Positions 8,580 to 15,555 of a stretch of DNA of 42,694 nt are shown piece by piece. The notes under the pieces were generated by a model. It was not told the DNA's origin. It was given only the letters and a program-made list of their open reading frames with translations, and searched no databases. Location: positions 1 to 42,694 of the forward strand of contig JAAWSV010000020.1 of the NCBI GenBank assembly GCA_022801715.1, in the 5' to 3' direction. The DNA is from Oscillospiraceae bacterium (GTDB lineage: Bacteria > Bacillota > Clostridia > Oscillospirales > Oscillospiraceae). Positions within the stretch are counted from its first letter, which is position 1. Each line of letters begins with the position of its first letter. Both the position numbers and the translations under genes were made by a program.

Positions 8580-9656
8580 ATGAATGAAATTCAGATGCGC
8601 GCGGCCTGTGAGGCTATGACGGCGTGGCTCTCCCACCCCCAGGAGCTGGGGCGGGCTCCGGCCAAGATCGAGTGTGCCGGGGAGTTCGATCTCTACGACA
8701 TGCACTACTATATCTTCCGGTATAAAAAGACCTCCATGGGCAAGTGGCTGATTGGTGTCTGCGGCGGCTACGAGGGGGACGGGACGGAGCACTGCGGCCA
8801 CGTGTTCAGCGAGATGGAGCCCTATGAGGAGGATACCGCTCTTGAGAAGGCCGTGGCTCTGGTGGAGACCGTCCGCCGGTTCTGGATGGAGCGGGCCAGT
8901 GAGGCCGAGGAGCAGAAGGAGAACACAGGGGCCTTTGCCGGCTTTGTGCTCCTCAGTGAGCCGGAGTGGAACCCGCAGGATCTTGTTACTGACCTGCGGA
9001 TGACCTGGGGCATCGACGGGGAGGTCAATGAGGACAGTGAGGGGACGGTGGTGTTCGTCCAGACGGACGATATGATGGCCGCGGTGAGCCTGATGCCCGG
9101 ACCAATACCTGACGGTGAGGCGGAGCAGAACGCGGAGACCAACTATATGTGGCCCGAAGCCGTGGAGGCTGCCAAGGCCCATAAGGCCCACCTGCTGGTG
9201 GCGGTACTGGGTACGGATGCGGATCTTCTGGAGAAAGGAAAGCTGTTTGTAAAATTGATGGCCTGCTGCTGTAATCAGAAGCGTGCCAGCGGCGTCAATA
9301 CCAGCGGCACCGTGTTCCAGCCGGAGTTCTATCGGGACTTCTCCATGATGATGAAGGAGGACACCCTGCCCCTCTTTAACTGGATCTGGTTTGGCCTCTA
9401 CCGCCGGGAGGGGGGCATCTGCGGCTACACCTATGGCATGACGGCCTTCGGCATGGACGAGATGGAGGTACTGGATGCCGATGCCCAGCCGGAGGAGGTG
9501 CGGGACTTCTTGGCGAGCCTCGCGGGCTATGTGCTGGAGGAGGGTGTGACGCTTCAGGACGGGGAGACCATCGGATTTTCTGCCGAGGATAAGCATGCCA
9601 TCACACGGAGTGAGGGGATCTCCCTGCCGGGAAGTACGCTGAAGATCACATTTTGA
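8580..9656 (+). CDS. DUF4261 domain-containing protein
   Basis: A 358-residue cytoplasmic protein. From about residue 120 it matches the DUF4261 pattern: FAGFVLLSEPEWNPQDLVTD and a following WGI segment, then VVFVQTDDMMAAVSLMPGPIP, YMWPEAVEAAKAHKAHLLVA, FVKLMACCC and a C-terminal VLEEGVTLQDGETIGFS. The first 110 residues form a separate small domain (YYIFRYKKTSMGKWLIGVCGG). DUF4261 has no settled function; it is common in loci with SUKH, Imm and DUF4253 proteins. Start chosen at 8580, with AGGAAAGGA 10 bases upstream; an ATG at 8553 lacks a ribosome site. Confidence 0.75.
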   Translation: MNEIQMRAACEAMTAWLSHPQELGRAPAKIECAGEFDLYDMHYYIFRYKKTSMGKWLIGVCGGYEGDGTEHCGHVFSEMEPYEEDTALEKAVALVETVRRFWMERASEAEEQKENTGAFAGFVLLSEPEWNPQDLVTDLRMTWGIDGEVNEDSEGTVVFVQTDDMMAAVSLMPGPIPDGEAEQNAETNYMWPEAVEAAKAHKAHLLVAVLGTDADLLEKGKLFVKLMACCCNQKRASGVNTSGTVFQPEFYRDFSMMMKEDTLPLFNWIWFGLYRREGGICGYTYGMTAFGMDEMEVLDADAQPEEVRDFLASLAGYVLEEGVTLQDGETIGFSAEDKHAITRSEGISLPGSTLKITF

Positions 9657-9715
9657 GGGATAGGATAAGAGGAACGGAGATTGGGACACAGGAGTGAGTT
9701 AGAGGAGGCTCGACT

Positions 9716-10531
9716 ATGGGATTGGATATCTACGCCGGGACGCTGACCCGGTACTACACGCAGAACTGGAAGAATGTAGCGCAGCAGTGGGCGGAGGCCA
9801 ACGGCTACACCTTCACCCGGGTGGCTCCCAACGGGGAGCCGGAGGCGGTGGATGTGATCAGCGCGGAGGAGATTCAGGAGGAGGCGGTGCGCTGGCGGGA
9901 CAAGATCCTGCGGGCTATCGCGCCGGAGGGTCAGGAGCCCCTTCCTGCTTGGGAGGAGAATGGCGAGAAGCCCTACTACACCGATAAGCCGGACTGGGAC
10001 GCGCTGAATGCCCTGCTGCTCTTTGCCGCCTGCAAGATGTACGGTGAGGCGGTACCGTCCCTCTTTGACAAGGGTGGCACCTTTGAGGATTACCCTGTGT
10101 CCCAGCGGGCCTATGGGGATGAGCGGATGCGCTGGTCACTGTTCAGCGGGGCGGTATGCTGGCTGCCCATTGCCGAACCCCTGTACACCCAAGCCCCCCT
10201 GCCCACCGGGGAGCAGGTGATTGTCAGCACCGTCGGGGCGCTGAAGGGGGAGCTGGAAAAGATCAACGATCTCAGCTGGCAGGCCAGTGAGGAGACGATT
10301 TTGAGCTGGGCCGGCACGGAGGGACAGTCCTCCGCCGCCGTTGAGTCGGCGGAGCGGCAGCAGGCCGCGGACAACGAGCGCCGGCAGTACAGCACGGAGT
10401 CCTTGGCCAAGTGCGCCTACTCCATGGCTTGGCGGGCGGTGCGGTTCTCGGAGACCCATGGGGTGCCGATTTTGCTGGACTTTGATCGGAGCCGGAATTG
10501 GCTGGCAGACGGGAGACTTTGCTCGGAGTAA
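9716..10531 (+). CDS. Conserved hypothetical protein (MGLDIYAGT family)
   Basis: A 271-residue soluble protein of unknown function. It begins MGLDIYAGTLTRYYTQNWK, an opening I associate with a family of uncharacterised proteins in similar accessory clusters. It has many aromatic residues and no signal peptide or membrane segment. The middle holds WDALNALLLFAACKMY and the end FSETHGVPILLDFD. GAGGAGG lies 7 bases before the ATG. It follows the DUF4261 gene by 59 bases and precedes an Imm17-like gene by 18, so it is in the same operon. An immunity or toxin-related role is only inference from context. Confidence 0.7.
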   Translation: MGLDIYAGTLTRYYTQNWKNVAQQWAEANGYTFTRVAPNGEPEAVDVISAEEIQEEAVRWRDKILRAIAPEGQEPLPAWEENGEKPYYTDKPDWDALNALLLFAACKMYGEAVPSLFDKGGTFEDYPVSQRAYGDERMRWSLFSGAVCWLPIAEPLYTQAPLPTGEQVIVSTVGALKGELEKINDLSWQASEETILSWAGTEGQSSAAVESAERQQAADNERRQYSTESLAKCAYSMAWRAVRFSETHGVPILLDFDRSRNWLADGRLCSE

Positions 10532-10549
10532 GGAGGGAGGAGACTGGCT

Positions 10550-10789
10550 GTGGATACAGAGGCTCTCTTTGAGAGGGGGCAGGCGCTGGCGGGGGAGCAC
10601 TGGGAGGTGCTGACGCTTCTGCTGGGGGCTGTGCTGGTGCTGGGAGCGGTTCGAAATTGGAGCTGGCTGTGTGACCCCTCCGGGACGCGGCAGGCCTACA
10701 GCGTCATGGGCCGGGGCGGCCGGCGGGTGGTCTTGGGTGCTCTGGGGGCGCTTCTGGTGGGAGTGAGCTTATGGCAGATGGTCTGTTGA
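10550..10789 (+). CDS. Imm17-like small membrane immunity protein
   Basis: A 79-residue protein with two predicted membrane helices (about 19-36, VLTLLLGAVLVLGAV, and 57-75, VVLGALGALLVGVSLW) joined by a loop with NWSWLCDPSGTRQAYSVMGRGGRR. This layout and the W-LCDP-G-R-Q-A pattern fit immunity protein 17, a two-helix family found beside polymorphic toxin genes. It starts with GTG, with AAGGAGGGAGG upstream. No toxin gene lies beside it here. It would act at the cytoplasmic membrane. Confidence 0.7.
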   Translation: MDTEALFERGQALAGEHWEVLTLLLGAVLVLGAVRNWSWLCDPSGTRQAYSVMGRGGRRVVLGALGALLVGVSLWQMVC

Positions 10790-10802
10790 GAGGAGACTGA
10801 CG

Positions 10803-11501
10803 GTGAATATTGCCTGTACACCGCGGTATATCGGCTACCGCGCGGCGCATGACGCCCTGTTTGTTCCCGCCTGCCGCAGTGCTCGGCCGGAGCGGATGAC
10901 AGAGCTGGGAGATGGGCTGCGGGTTTTTACTTGTTACTATGAGGGACAGGTGGAGTATGCGGTGCATGCCAGCGAGAGCAGGCTGGTGGACGGTCAAGGG
11001 CAGGTGCTCTGCCGCTGGAGGAATCTGAACGACGACGGGGAATTTGCCGCGCTGGTGCGGCATGTGAATGGGCGGAGGTATCTGGTCTTTCGCCGGGAGC
11101 TGTATGGGTACAGCGTTCTGGAGATAGAGACCGGGCGGGACTTCCACTTTGTCCCCGGCGAGAGCTTTCCGGCGGAAGGGGAGTGCTTTCGGGAGACCTT
11201 TATCTGGACTGGGGTCAGCTATGATGCGGTCAGCGGATTGCTGGCGGTGTCAGGGTGCTTTTGGGCCTGTCCCAATGACACGCTGGTGCTGGATTTCACC
11301 CAGCCGCTGTTGGAGTGTCCAACGGTGAACCTCCATGAGGTGCTGGACCCGGACTATGAGAAATACGATGATATCAACTTGGACCACTGGGATGGAAAGG
11401 GCGGTATGGTCCTGCGGGTCTCCAGCGCGGAGACCGGGCAGTATGGTACGCTGCATGTGCGGCGGGAAGAGATTTTGGACGAATTAGGAATTAGGAGTTA
11501 G
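10803..11501 (+). CDS. Hypothetical protein, beta-rich
   Basis: A 232-residue soluble protein, GTG start, 13 bases after the Imm17-like gene. It is rich in beta-prone stretches with short repeats of aromatic and acidic residues (ALFVPACRSARPERMTELG, RVFTCYYEGQVEYAVHASES, LVFRRELYGYSVLEIETG, LVLDFTQPLLECPTVNLHEV), which suggests a propeller-like or immunity-type fold. I do not recognise a named family. The final residues ELGIRS and the TAG stop are encoded by a heptanucleotide repeat that extends past the gene, so the true C-terminus may have been altered by that repeat. Confidence 0.7.
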   Translation: MNIACTPRYIGYRAAHDALFVPACRSARPERMTELGDGLRVFTCYYEGQVEYAVHASESRLVDGQGQVLCRWRNLNDDGEFAALVRHVNGRRYLVFRRELYGYSVLEIETGRDFHFVPGESFPAEGECFRETFIWTGVSYDAVSGLLAVSGCFWACPNDTLVLDFTQPLLECPTVNLHEVLDPDYEKYDDINLDHWDGKGGMVLRVSSAETGQYGTLHVRREEILDELGIRS

Positions 11502-11505
11502 GAAT
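11481..11505 (+). repeat. Heptanucleotide tandem repeat GAATTAG
   Basis: Three and a half head-to-tail copies of a 7-base unit: GAATTAG, GAATTAG, GAGTTAG, GAAT. The repeat forms the end of one coding region (stop TAG within the third unit) and comes within about 12 bases of the next start codon. Since 7 is not a multiple of 3, copy-number change would shift the reading frame of the C-terminus. Confidence 0.85.
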
Positions 11506-11517
11506 GGGAGGCGGCTT

Positions 11518-12078
11518 ATGAGCTATGACAGGGCCTATTTGATGGACCTTCAGGCCGGAGGGAAGCGGGTGAAGTTTCTCTTCTTCTGGAAACATACGGA
11601 GCCGGGGCCGGAGGTGACGGGGGCCTGCCTCAGCCAGTGGTACCCCAGCCCCTTTACTGTGGAGGGGGTGCGCTACCACTGCGCCGAGCAATATATGATG
11701 GCCCAAAAGGCCCGGCTCTTTGAGGATGCCGAGATGCTGCGGGAGATCATGGCGGCAAAACATCCCAAGCAGTGCAAGGCGCTGGGCCAGCGGGTGCGCG
11801 GGTTTGACGAGAAGGTTTGGCGAGATCATAGGGTGCCCATTGTGGTGGCGGGGAATGTTGCGAAGTTCTCCCAGAACGAGCAGCTGAGGACCTATCTGTG
11901 TCAGAGCGGCGGCCGGATACTGGTGGAGGCCAGTCCCTACGATCGGATCTGGGGCATCGGCCTTACCGCCGACGACCCGAGGGCGGAGAACGGGGCCCTC
12001 TGGCGGGGGGAGAATCTGCTGGGCTTCTCGCTGATGGAGGTTCGGGATCTATTGGCGGCGGAGGCTGAAAAACGGTAG
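11518..12078 (+). CDS. NADAR family protein (YbiA/RibX-type N-glycosidase)
   Basis: A 186-residue protein of the NADAR family, whose members cleave N-glycosidic bonds in riboflavin intermediates or remove ADP-ribose from guanine in DNA. Family motifs are clear: FFW early, LSQWYPSPFTVEGVRYHCAEQYMMAQKARLF (split over two blocks), the HPKQCKALGQRVRGFDEKVW segment, ASPYDRIWGIGL and a late WRGENLLGFSLM. GGGAGGCGG lies upstream of the ATG. It closes the accessory operon, and a terminator follows 8 bases later. In this immunity-rich setting it may reverse ADP-ribosylation by a toxin, but a metabolic damage-control role is equally open. Confidence 0.93.
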   Translation: MSYDRAYLMDLQAGGKRVKFLFFWKHTEPGPEVTGACLSQWYPSPFTVEGVRYHCAEQYMMAQKARLFEDAEMLREIMAAKHPKQCKALGQRVRGFDEKVWRDHRVPIVVAGNVAKFSQNEQLRTYLCQSGGRILVEASPYDRIWGIGLTADDPRAENGALWRGENLLGFSLMEVRDLLAAEAEKR

Positions 12079-12086
12079 AAAAATAG

Positions 12087-12128
12087 GAGCGCACAGGTGG
12101 TAGTCAATACCATTCTGTGCGCTCTTTT
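12087..12128 (+). terminator. Intrinsic terminator of the accessory operon
   Basis: A perfect 10-bp stem GAGCGCACAG / CTGTGCGCTC (12087-12096 with 12115-12124) followed by TTTT. It marks the end of the transcript that starts near 3930. Confidence 0.85.
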
Positions 12129-12165
12129 GCTTTTTGGGTTGCCGAACTCGGCGGGGGCTATTGGT

Positions 12166-12212
12166 CAAATACACTTTCGATGCCTAAAATTCGGACATTG
12201 GAGGTGTATTTG
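12166..12212. repeat. Inverted repeat CAAATACAC / GTGTATTTG
   Basis: Perfect 9-bp arms at 12166-12174 and 12204-12212 with 29 bases between them, in the AT-rich space between the NADAR terminator and the 3' end of the TetR gene. No gene is visible here. It could be a weak terminator or binding site; its role is unknown. Confidence 0.5.
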
Positions 12213-12278
12213 TCTATTGTTCTTCTTGCTGGCGGACGCTACAATATGCCCCAATATGAGGGGGCCGCACAGGTGTGC

Positions 12279-12854
12279 TCAGATCACCGGATCGGCGGGG
12301 AGAACGCCGGCGCTCTTCAGGAAGGCCCGCTGGGTGGAGCCGGCGAACAGGTCGCAGACCCGGTCGGCCCGGGCCAGAATGTCGTAGTTCATTCCGGCGT
12401 TGAGCCAGTCCAAGGCGATGCCGATCAGTGCGCACTTGTAGAAGCGGACCAGCAGATCCCGATCCTCCGGCGGGATGGGCAGGTCCCGGGCGGCAGTGGT
12501 GACGAACTCCTCCACCGAGTAGAGCATCAGCCGTTCCAAGTGGTCCAAAAATACCTCCCGCTGGACGGAGCGGTAGATGTGCAGGATGGCCTGCCGGTCG
12601 GAGCGGCAGAACTGGAGGATCACCTCGATGCAGTCCGGGATGGACTCCAACCGGCCGTGTTCCCGGACGACTTGGTCCGCCCGGGATTTGATGATCCGCT
12701 CCAAGAGGGCGGGAATATCCCGGAAGTGGTAGTAAAACGTATTCCGGTTGACGCCGCACCGCTCTACGATCTCCCGCACGGTGATTTTGCTCAGGGGCTT
12801 CTCCTCTAAAAGCGCATAGAAGGCATTGGCAATCAGGACTTCGGTTCCCTTCAT
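12279..12854 (-). CDS. TetR/AcrR family transcriptional regulator
   Basis: A 191-residue one-component regulator. The N-terminal helix-turn-helix is typical: LSKITVREIVERCGVNRNTFYYHFRD at about 20-46. The C-terminal part is the helical ligand-binding and dimer domain. The start at 12854 is chosen because AAGGAGG lies 5 bases upstream; a longer start at 12887 lacks one. It is divergent from the secreted protein/MMPL pair, the usual arrangement for a TetR repressor of an export system. An inverted repeat in the shared intergenic space is a candidate operator. Confidence 0.92.
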   Translation of the reverse strand: MKGTEVLIANAFYALLEEKPLSKITVREIVERCGVNRNTFYYHFRDIPALLERIIKSRADQVVREHGRLESIPDCIEVILQFCRSDRQAILHIYRSVQREVFLDHLERLMLYSVEEFVTTAARDLPIPPEDRDLLVRFYKCALIGIALDWLNAGMNYDILARADRVCDLFAGSTQRAFLKSAGVLPADPVI

Positions 12855-12888
12855 AGCAGCCTCCTTGGTTCTAAACAGTCGTAGCATC

Positions 12889-12917
12889 AGTATAGCGTAT
12901 CGCGGAGGAAAAGTAAA
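12889..12917 (-). promoter_or_regulatory. Promoter of the tetR gene
   Basis: On the minus strand, TTTACT (12912-12917), a 17-base spacer and TATACT (12889-12894). The start codon lies about 35 bases downstream. Confidence 0.6.
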
Positions 12918-12940
12918 GATTTCCGTGGACGCTGTTTGAT

Positions 12941-12970
12941 AGAAGCTGCTGATTCAGCTTCTCGAATCAG
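12941..12970. promoter_or_regulatory. Nested inverted repeats, candidate TetR operator
   Basis: Two overlapping dyads: AGAAGCTG (N6) CAGCTTCT at 12941-12962, perfect 8-bp arms, and CTGATTC (N8) GAATCAG at 12949-12970, perfect 7-bp arms. They lie between the divergent tetR promoter and the ribosome site of the secreted-protein gene, the expected place for a TetR operator. As RNA they could also fold into alternative hairpins. Confidence 0.55.
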
Positions 12971-12990
12971 AAAGGAAGGAGTTTTTTTCC

Positions 12991-15537
12991 ATGAAATCCA
13001 CCCCCGCACTTCGCCGCCTCACTGCCGCTGTGCTGGCCCTGACCACTGTTCTCACCGCCGCTGCGCCAGCGGCCCTGGCCGCAGGTGATCAGCCGGCCCC
13101 CGCTTGTGACGAGGCCTATTATGCCACCTTGGACTACTACGGCGGTCTGACCCAAGGCAGCGTGGTGAAGAGTTACACCCTCCACGGCGCCAGTACCCTC
13201 ATCGACTATGGGACATACGACGAGGTGGTGAACCTCACCGACGGTACTGTCCCGGTCCGCCGCGCCTCCGCCACGGAGTTTCATTTTGAGGAGGGGGCTG
13301 CTCCAGACCGGTTTTACTTTGAGGGGCGGACCGCGGCGCCCTTTGAGAGCCTGCCTTGGACCATTGCCGTCTCCTACACACTCAACGGTGTGCCCACCCA
13401 GGCGGAGGAGCTGGCGGGGAAAACCGGCGTGGTGGAGATCGCCTTGGATGTCCTCCCCAACGCCGCCGCCAGTGACTACGCCAAGAGCAACTATACCTTG
13501 GAGGCCATGGCGGTGTTCAATCAAGATGACATTCTCTCTCTGGAGGCCCCCGGTGCCCAGGTGCAGCTGGTGGGCAACCTGCGGGCGGTGCTGTTTATCG
13601 TCCTGCCCGGAGAGGAGAAGCACTTCACCATCCGGGTGGGCAGCAACGACTTCTCCTTTGGCGGCATGACCTTCCTGATGGTCCCCGCCACCTTGGAGCA
13701 GCTCTCGGAGATTGCCAAGCTCAGTCAGCGAAAGGACGAGCTGGAGGAGGACTACAACCAGCTCTCCGACAGCTTCGACACCCTCCTGGAGACCATGGGG
13801 GATTTGGGCGGCAGCCTGCGGGCCACTGCCGACGGCTTGGACCAGCTGGACCAAGCACGGGATACCATCTCCAACGGCAAGGACCAGCTCTACACCGATG
13901 GAGACAGGCTGCGGGAGGACCTGACCGCGCTGGAGGGATCTTTAAGTACTCTTCCTGACCATCTGAAGGATGCGGACAGCGCGGTGACGGATCTGACGGA
14001 TTCCCTGAAGAATGTTACCGACGCGGCGGTGGACATGCGGGATGATTTGGAGGAGATAGACGACTGTCTAAATGATCTGCGCCGCGACCTGCGCCGCATC
14101 CGCTCCAATGGCAGCGCCACAGAGAGTGACCTCGCCGCCGTGGGCCGGGATCTGGACCGCCTGCAAGGTCAGCTTCGGGATGCCTCGGAGACACTGACAA
14201 TCTTGGATATTCGGGTTAACGGCGGTATTTTGAAGAAGATCGACAAGGACTTCAGTGATGAGACCGGCAAGAGCTTTATCACCATCCAGAAAAAGCAGCT
14301 GGGGGAGGTCCTTGACCAAGTGGACAGCCTGAATAGAGCGTGGCAGGCCGCCGGCGGTACCGACGACAAGGGGAGTACCATCACCTATCCGGCGTTTCAG
14401 GGGGCGGCTCTGATTGCGGCCCAGAAGGCGGACCCCTCAAATGTTGCCGCCGTATTGGGACAGCTCAACGCGGTTGTCACCACTGTAAATCAGGCTGTGG
14501 CGGGGCTGGTGGCCTCCGGTATGGCGGAGGATGCCGCACTGGAGCAGGTGCTCGCCGGTGCGGGAGCGGATGCCGCTGCCGCCTATCAGCAGGCCATGGT
14601 TATGGAGCAGGTCTACACCGCTGTCTGCGGCGGCACGGACAAACCCATGACCAAGGCAAACTTTTTTACCGCCCTGCTGATGCTCAGTGAGATCAACAGC
14701 CTGCCCGCCGACAAGCAGACGGCGGAGGCGGTCAAGGCCATACTCGCCAGCAAGTCCGACTACGCCAAGACCGGGACGATGCTTGCCGCGCTGGACGGCG
14801 ACCACGATACCGAGGCTGTGGCCGGGATGCTCTCCGACTTGGCGGCGCTGCTGGGCCACTTGGGCAGCGGCGGCCTCACCGGGAGCCTGGGCGGCCTCCT
14901 TGACAGCACCGGCGATGCGATGGGCAGCTTGGAGGACACCACCGAGGCGGGCCAAGGGCTGCTGGCGGAGGTCAATGAGCTGTTAGATGAGCTGAAGGAT
15001 CTGGACGACACCGTAAACGACCATGTCCCCGGTCTGCGGGGGACTTTGCAGGACACACAGAGCTTGGTGGGCGATTTGCACCGCGCGGTGGGGGATACCA
15101 ACACCTTCTTGGGTTCCTTCCGCAATCTGTCTCAGGAGGCTGGCGGTCAGTTGGACGCGGGCACCCGGCAGAGCCTTCGGAACCTGTCGGAGACACTTCG
15201 CCGCACCGCCCGCAGTACCGACAGTGTGGGCGAGGTGAAGAGTGCCAAGGACGCTCTCACCGGCATTATTGAGGACACTTGGAGGGAGTACACCGGCGAT
15301 GTGAACAACCTCCTTTTGATGGACGCCACCGCCCAGGCCCAGTCCCTGACCTCTCAGCGCAATGCCGCCCCGTCCAGTGTTCAGATCCTTCTGCGCACAC
15401 AGGAGATCAAGACGGAGGAGGTCAAGACGGAGAGTGTGCAGGCGAAGGAGGAGGACCCCGCCACCTTCTGGGGCCGTGTGGCCCGGATGTTTCAGGACTT
15501 CTGGCGGGCCATCACCGGAATTTTTGGAAAGAAGTAG
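12991..15537 (+). CDS. Secreted coiled-coil protein partnered with MMPL transporter
   Basis: An 848-residue exported protein. Residues 1-31 are a Sec signal peptide (basic start, hydrophobic core, cleavage near AALA-AG). A beta-rich region (about 35-235) is followed by a long helical part with heptad-like stretches (DELEEDYNQLSDSFDTLLE, DDLEEIDDCLNDLRRDL, NELLDELKDLDDTVNDH) that should form coiled coils. It ends in a basic amphipathic tail (FQDFWRAITGIFGKK) and has no sortase motif. GGAAGGAG lies 9 bases before the ATG. Eighteen bases separate it from the MMPL gene. The layout recalls YhgE/Pip-type or adaptor proteins of RND pumps and suggests an extracytoplasmic partner of the transporter. 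The substrate is unknown. Confidence 0.8.
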   Translation: MKSTPALRRLTAAVLALTTVLTAAAPAALAAGDQPAPACDEAYYATLDYYGGLTQGSVVKSYTLHGASTLIDYGTYDEVVNLTDGTVPVRRASATEFHFEEGAAPDRFYFEGRTAAPFESLPWTIAVSYTLNGVPTQAEELAGKTGVVEIALDVLPNAAASDYAKSNYTLEAMAVFNQDDILSLEAPGAQVQLVGNLRAVLFIVLPGEEKHFTIRVGSNDFSFGGMTFLMVPATLEQLSEIAKLSQRKDELEEDYNQLSDSFDTLLETMGDLGGSLRATADGLDQLDQARDTISNGKDQLYTDGDRLREDLTALEGSLSTLPDHLKDADSAVTDLTDSLKNVTDAAVDMRDDLEEIDDCLNDLRRDLRRIRSNGSATESDLAAVGRDLDRLQGQLRDASETLTILDIRVNGGILKKIDKDFSDETGKSFITIQKKQLGEVLDQVDSLNRAWQAAGGTDDKGSTITYPAFQGAALIAAQKADPSNVAAVLGQLNAVVTTVNQAVAGLVASGMAEDAALEQVLAGAGADAAAAYQQAMVMEQVYTAVCGGTDKPMTKANFFTALLMLSEINSLPADKQTAEAVKAILASKSDYAKTGTMLAALDGDHDTEAVAGMLSDLAALLGHLGSGGLTGSLGGLLDSTGDAMGSLEDTTEAGQGLLAEVNELLDELKDLDDTVNDHVPGLRGTLQDTQSLVGDLHRAVGDTNTFLGSFRNLSQEAGGQLDAGTRQSLRNLSETLRRTARSTDSVGEVKSAKDALTGIIEDTWREYTGDVNNLLLMDATAQAQSLTSQRNAAPSSVQILLRTQEIKTEEVKTESVQAKEEDPATFWGRVARMFQDFWRAITGIFGKK

Positions 15538-15555
15538 GGAAGGAGGGCGTACAGC

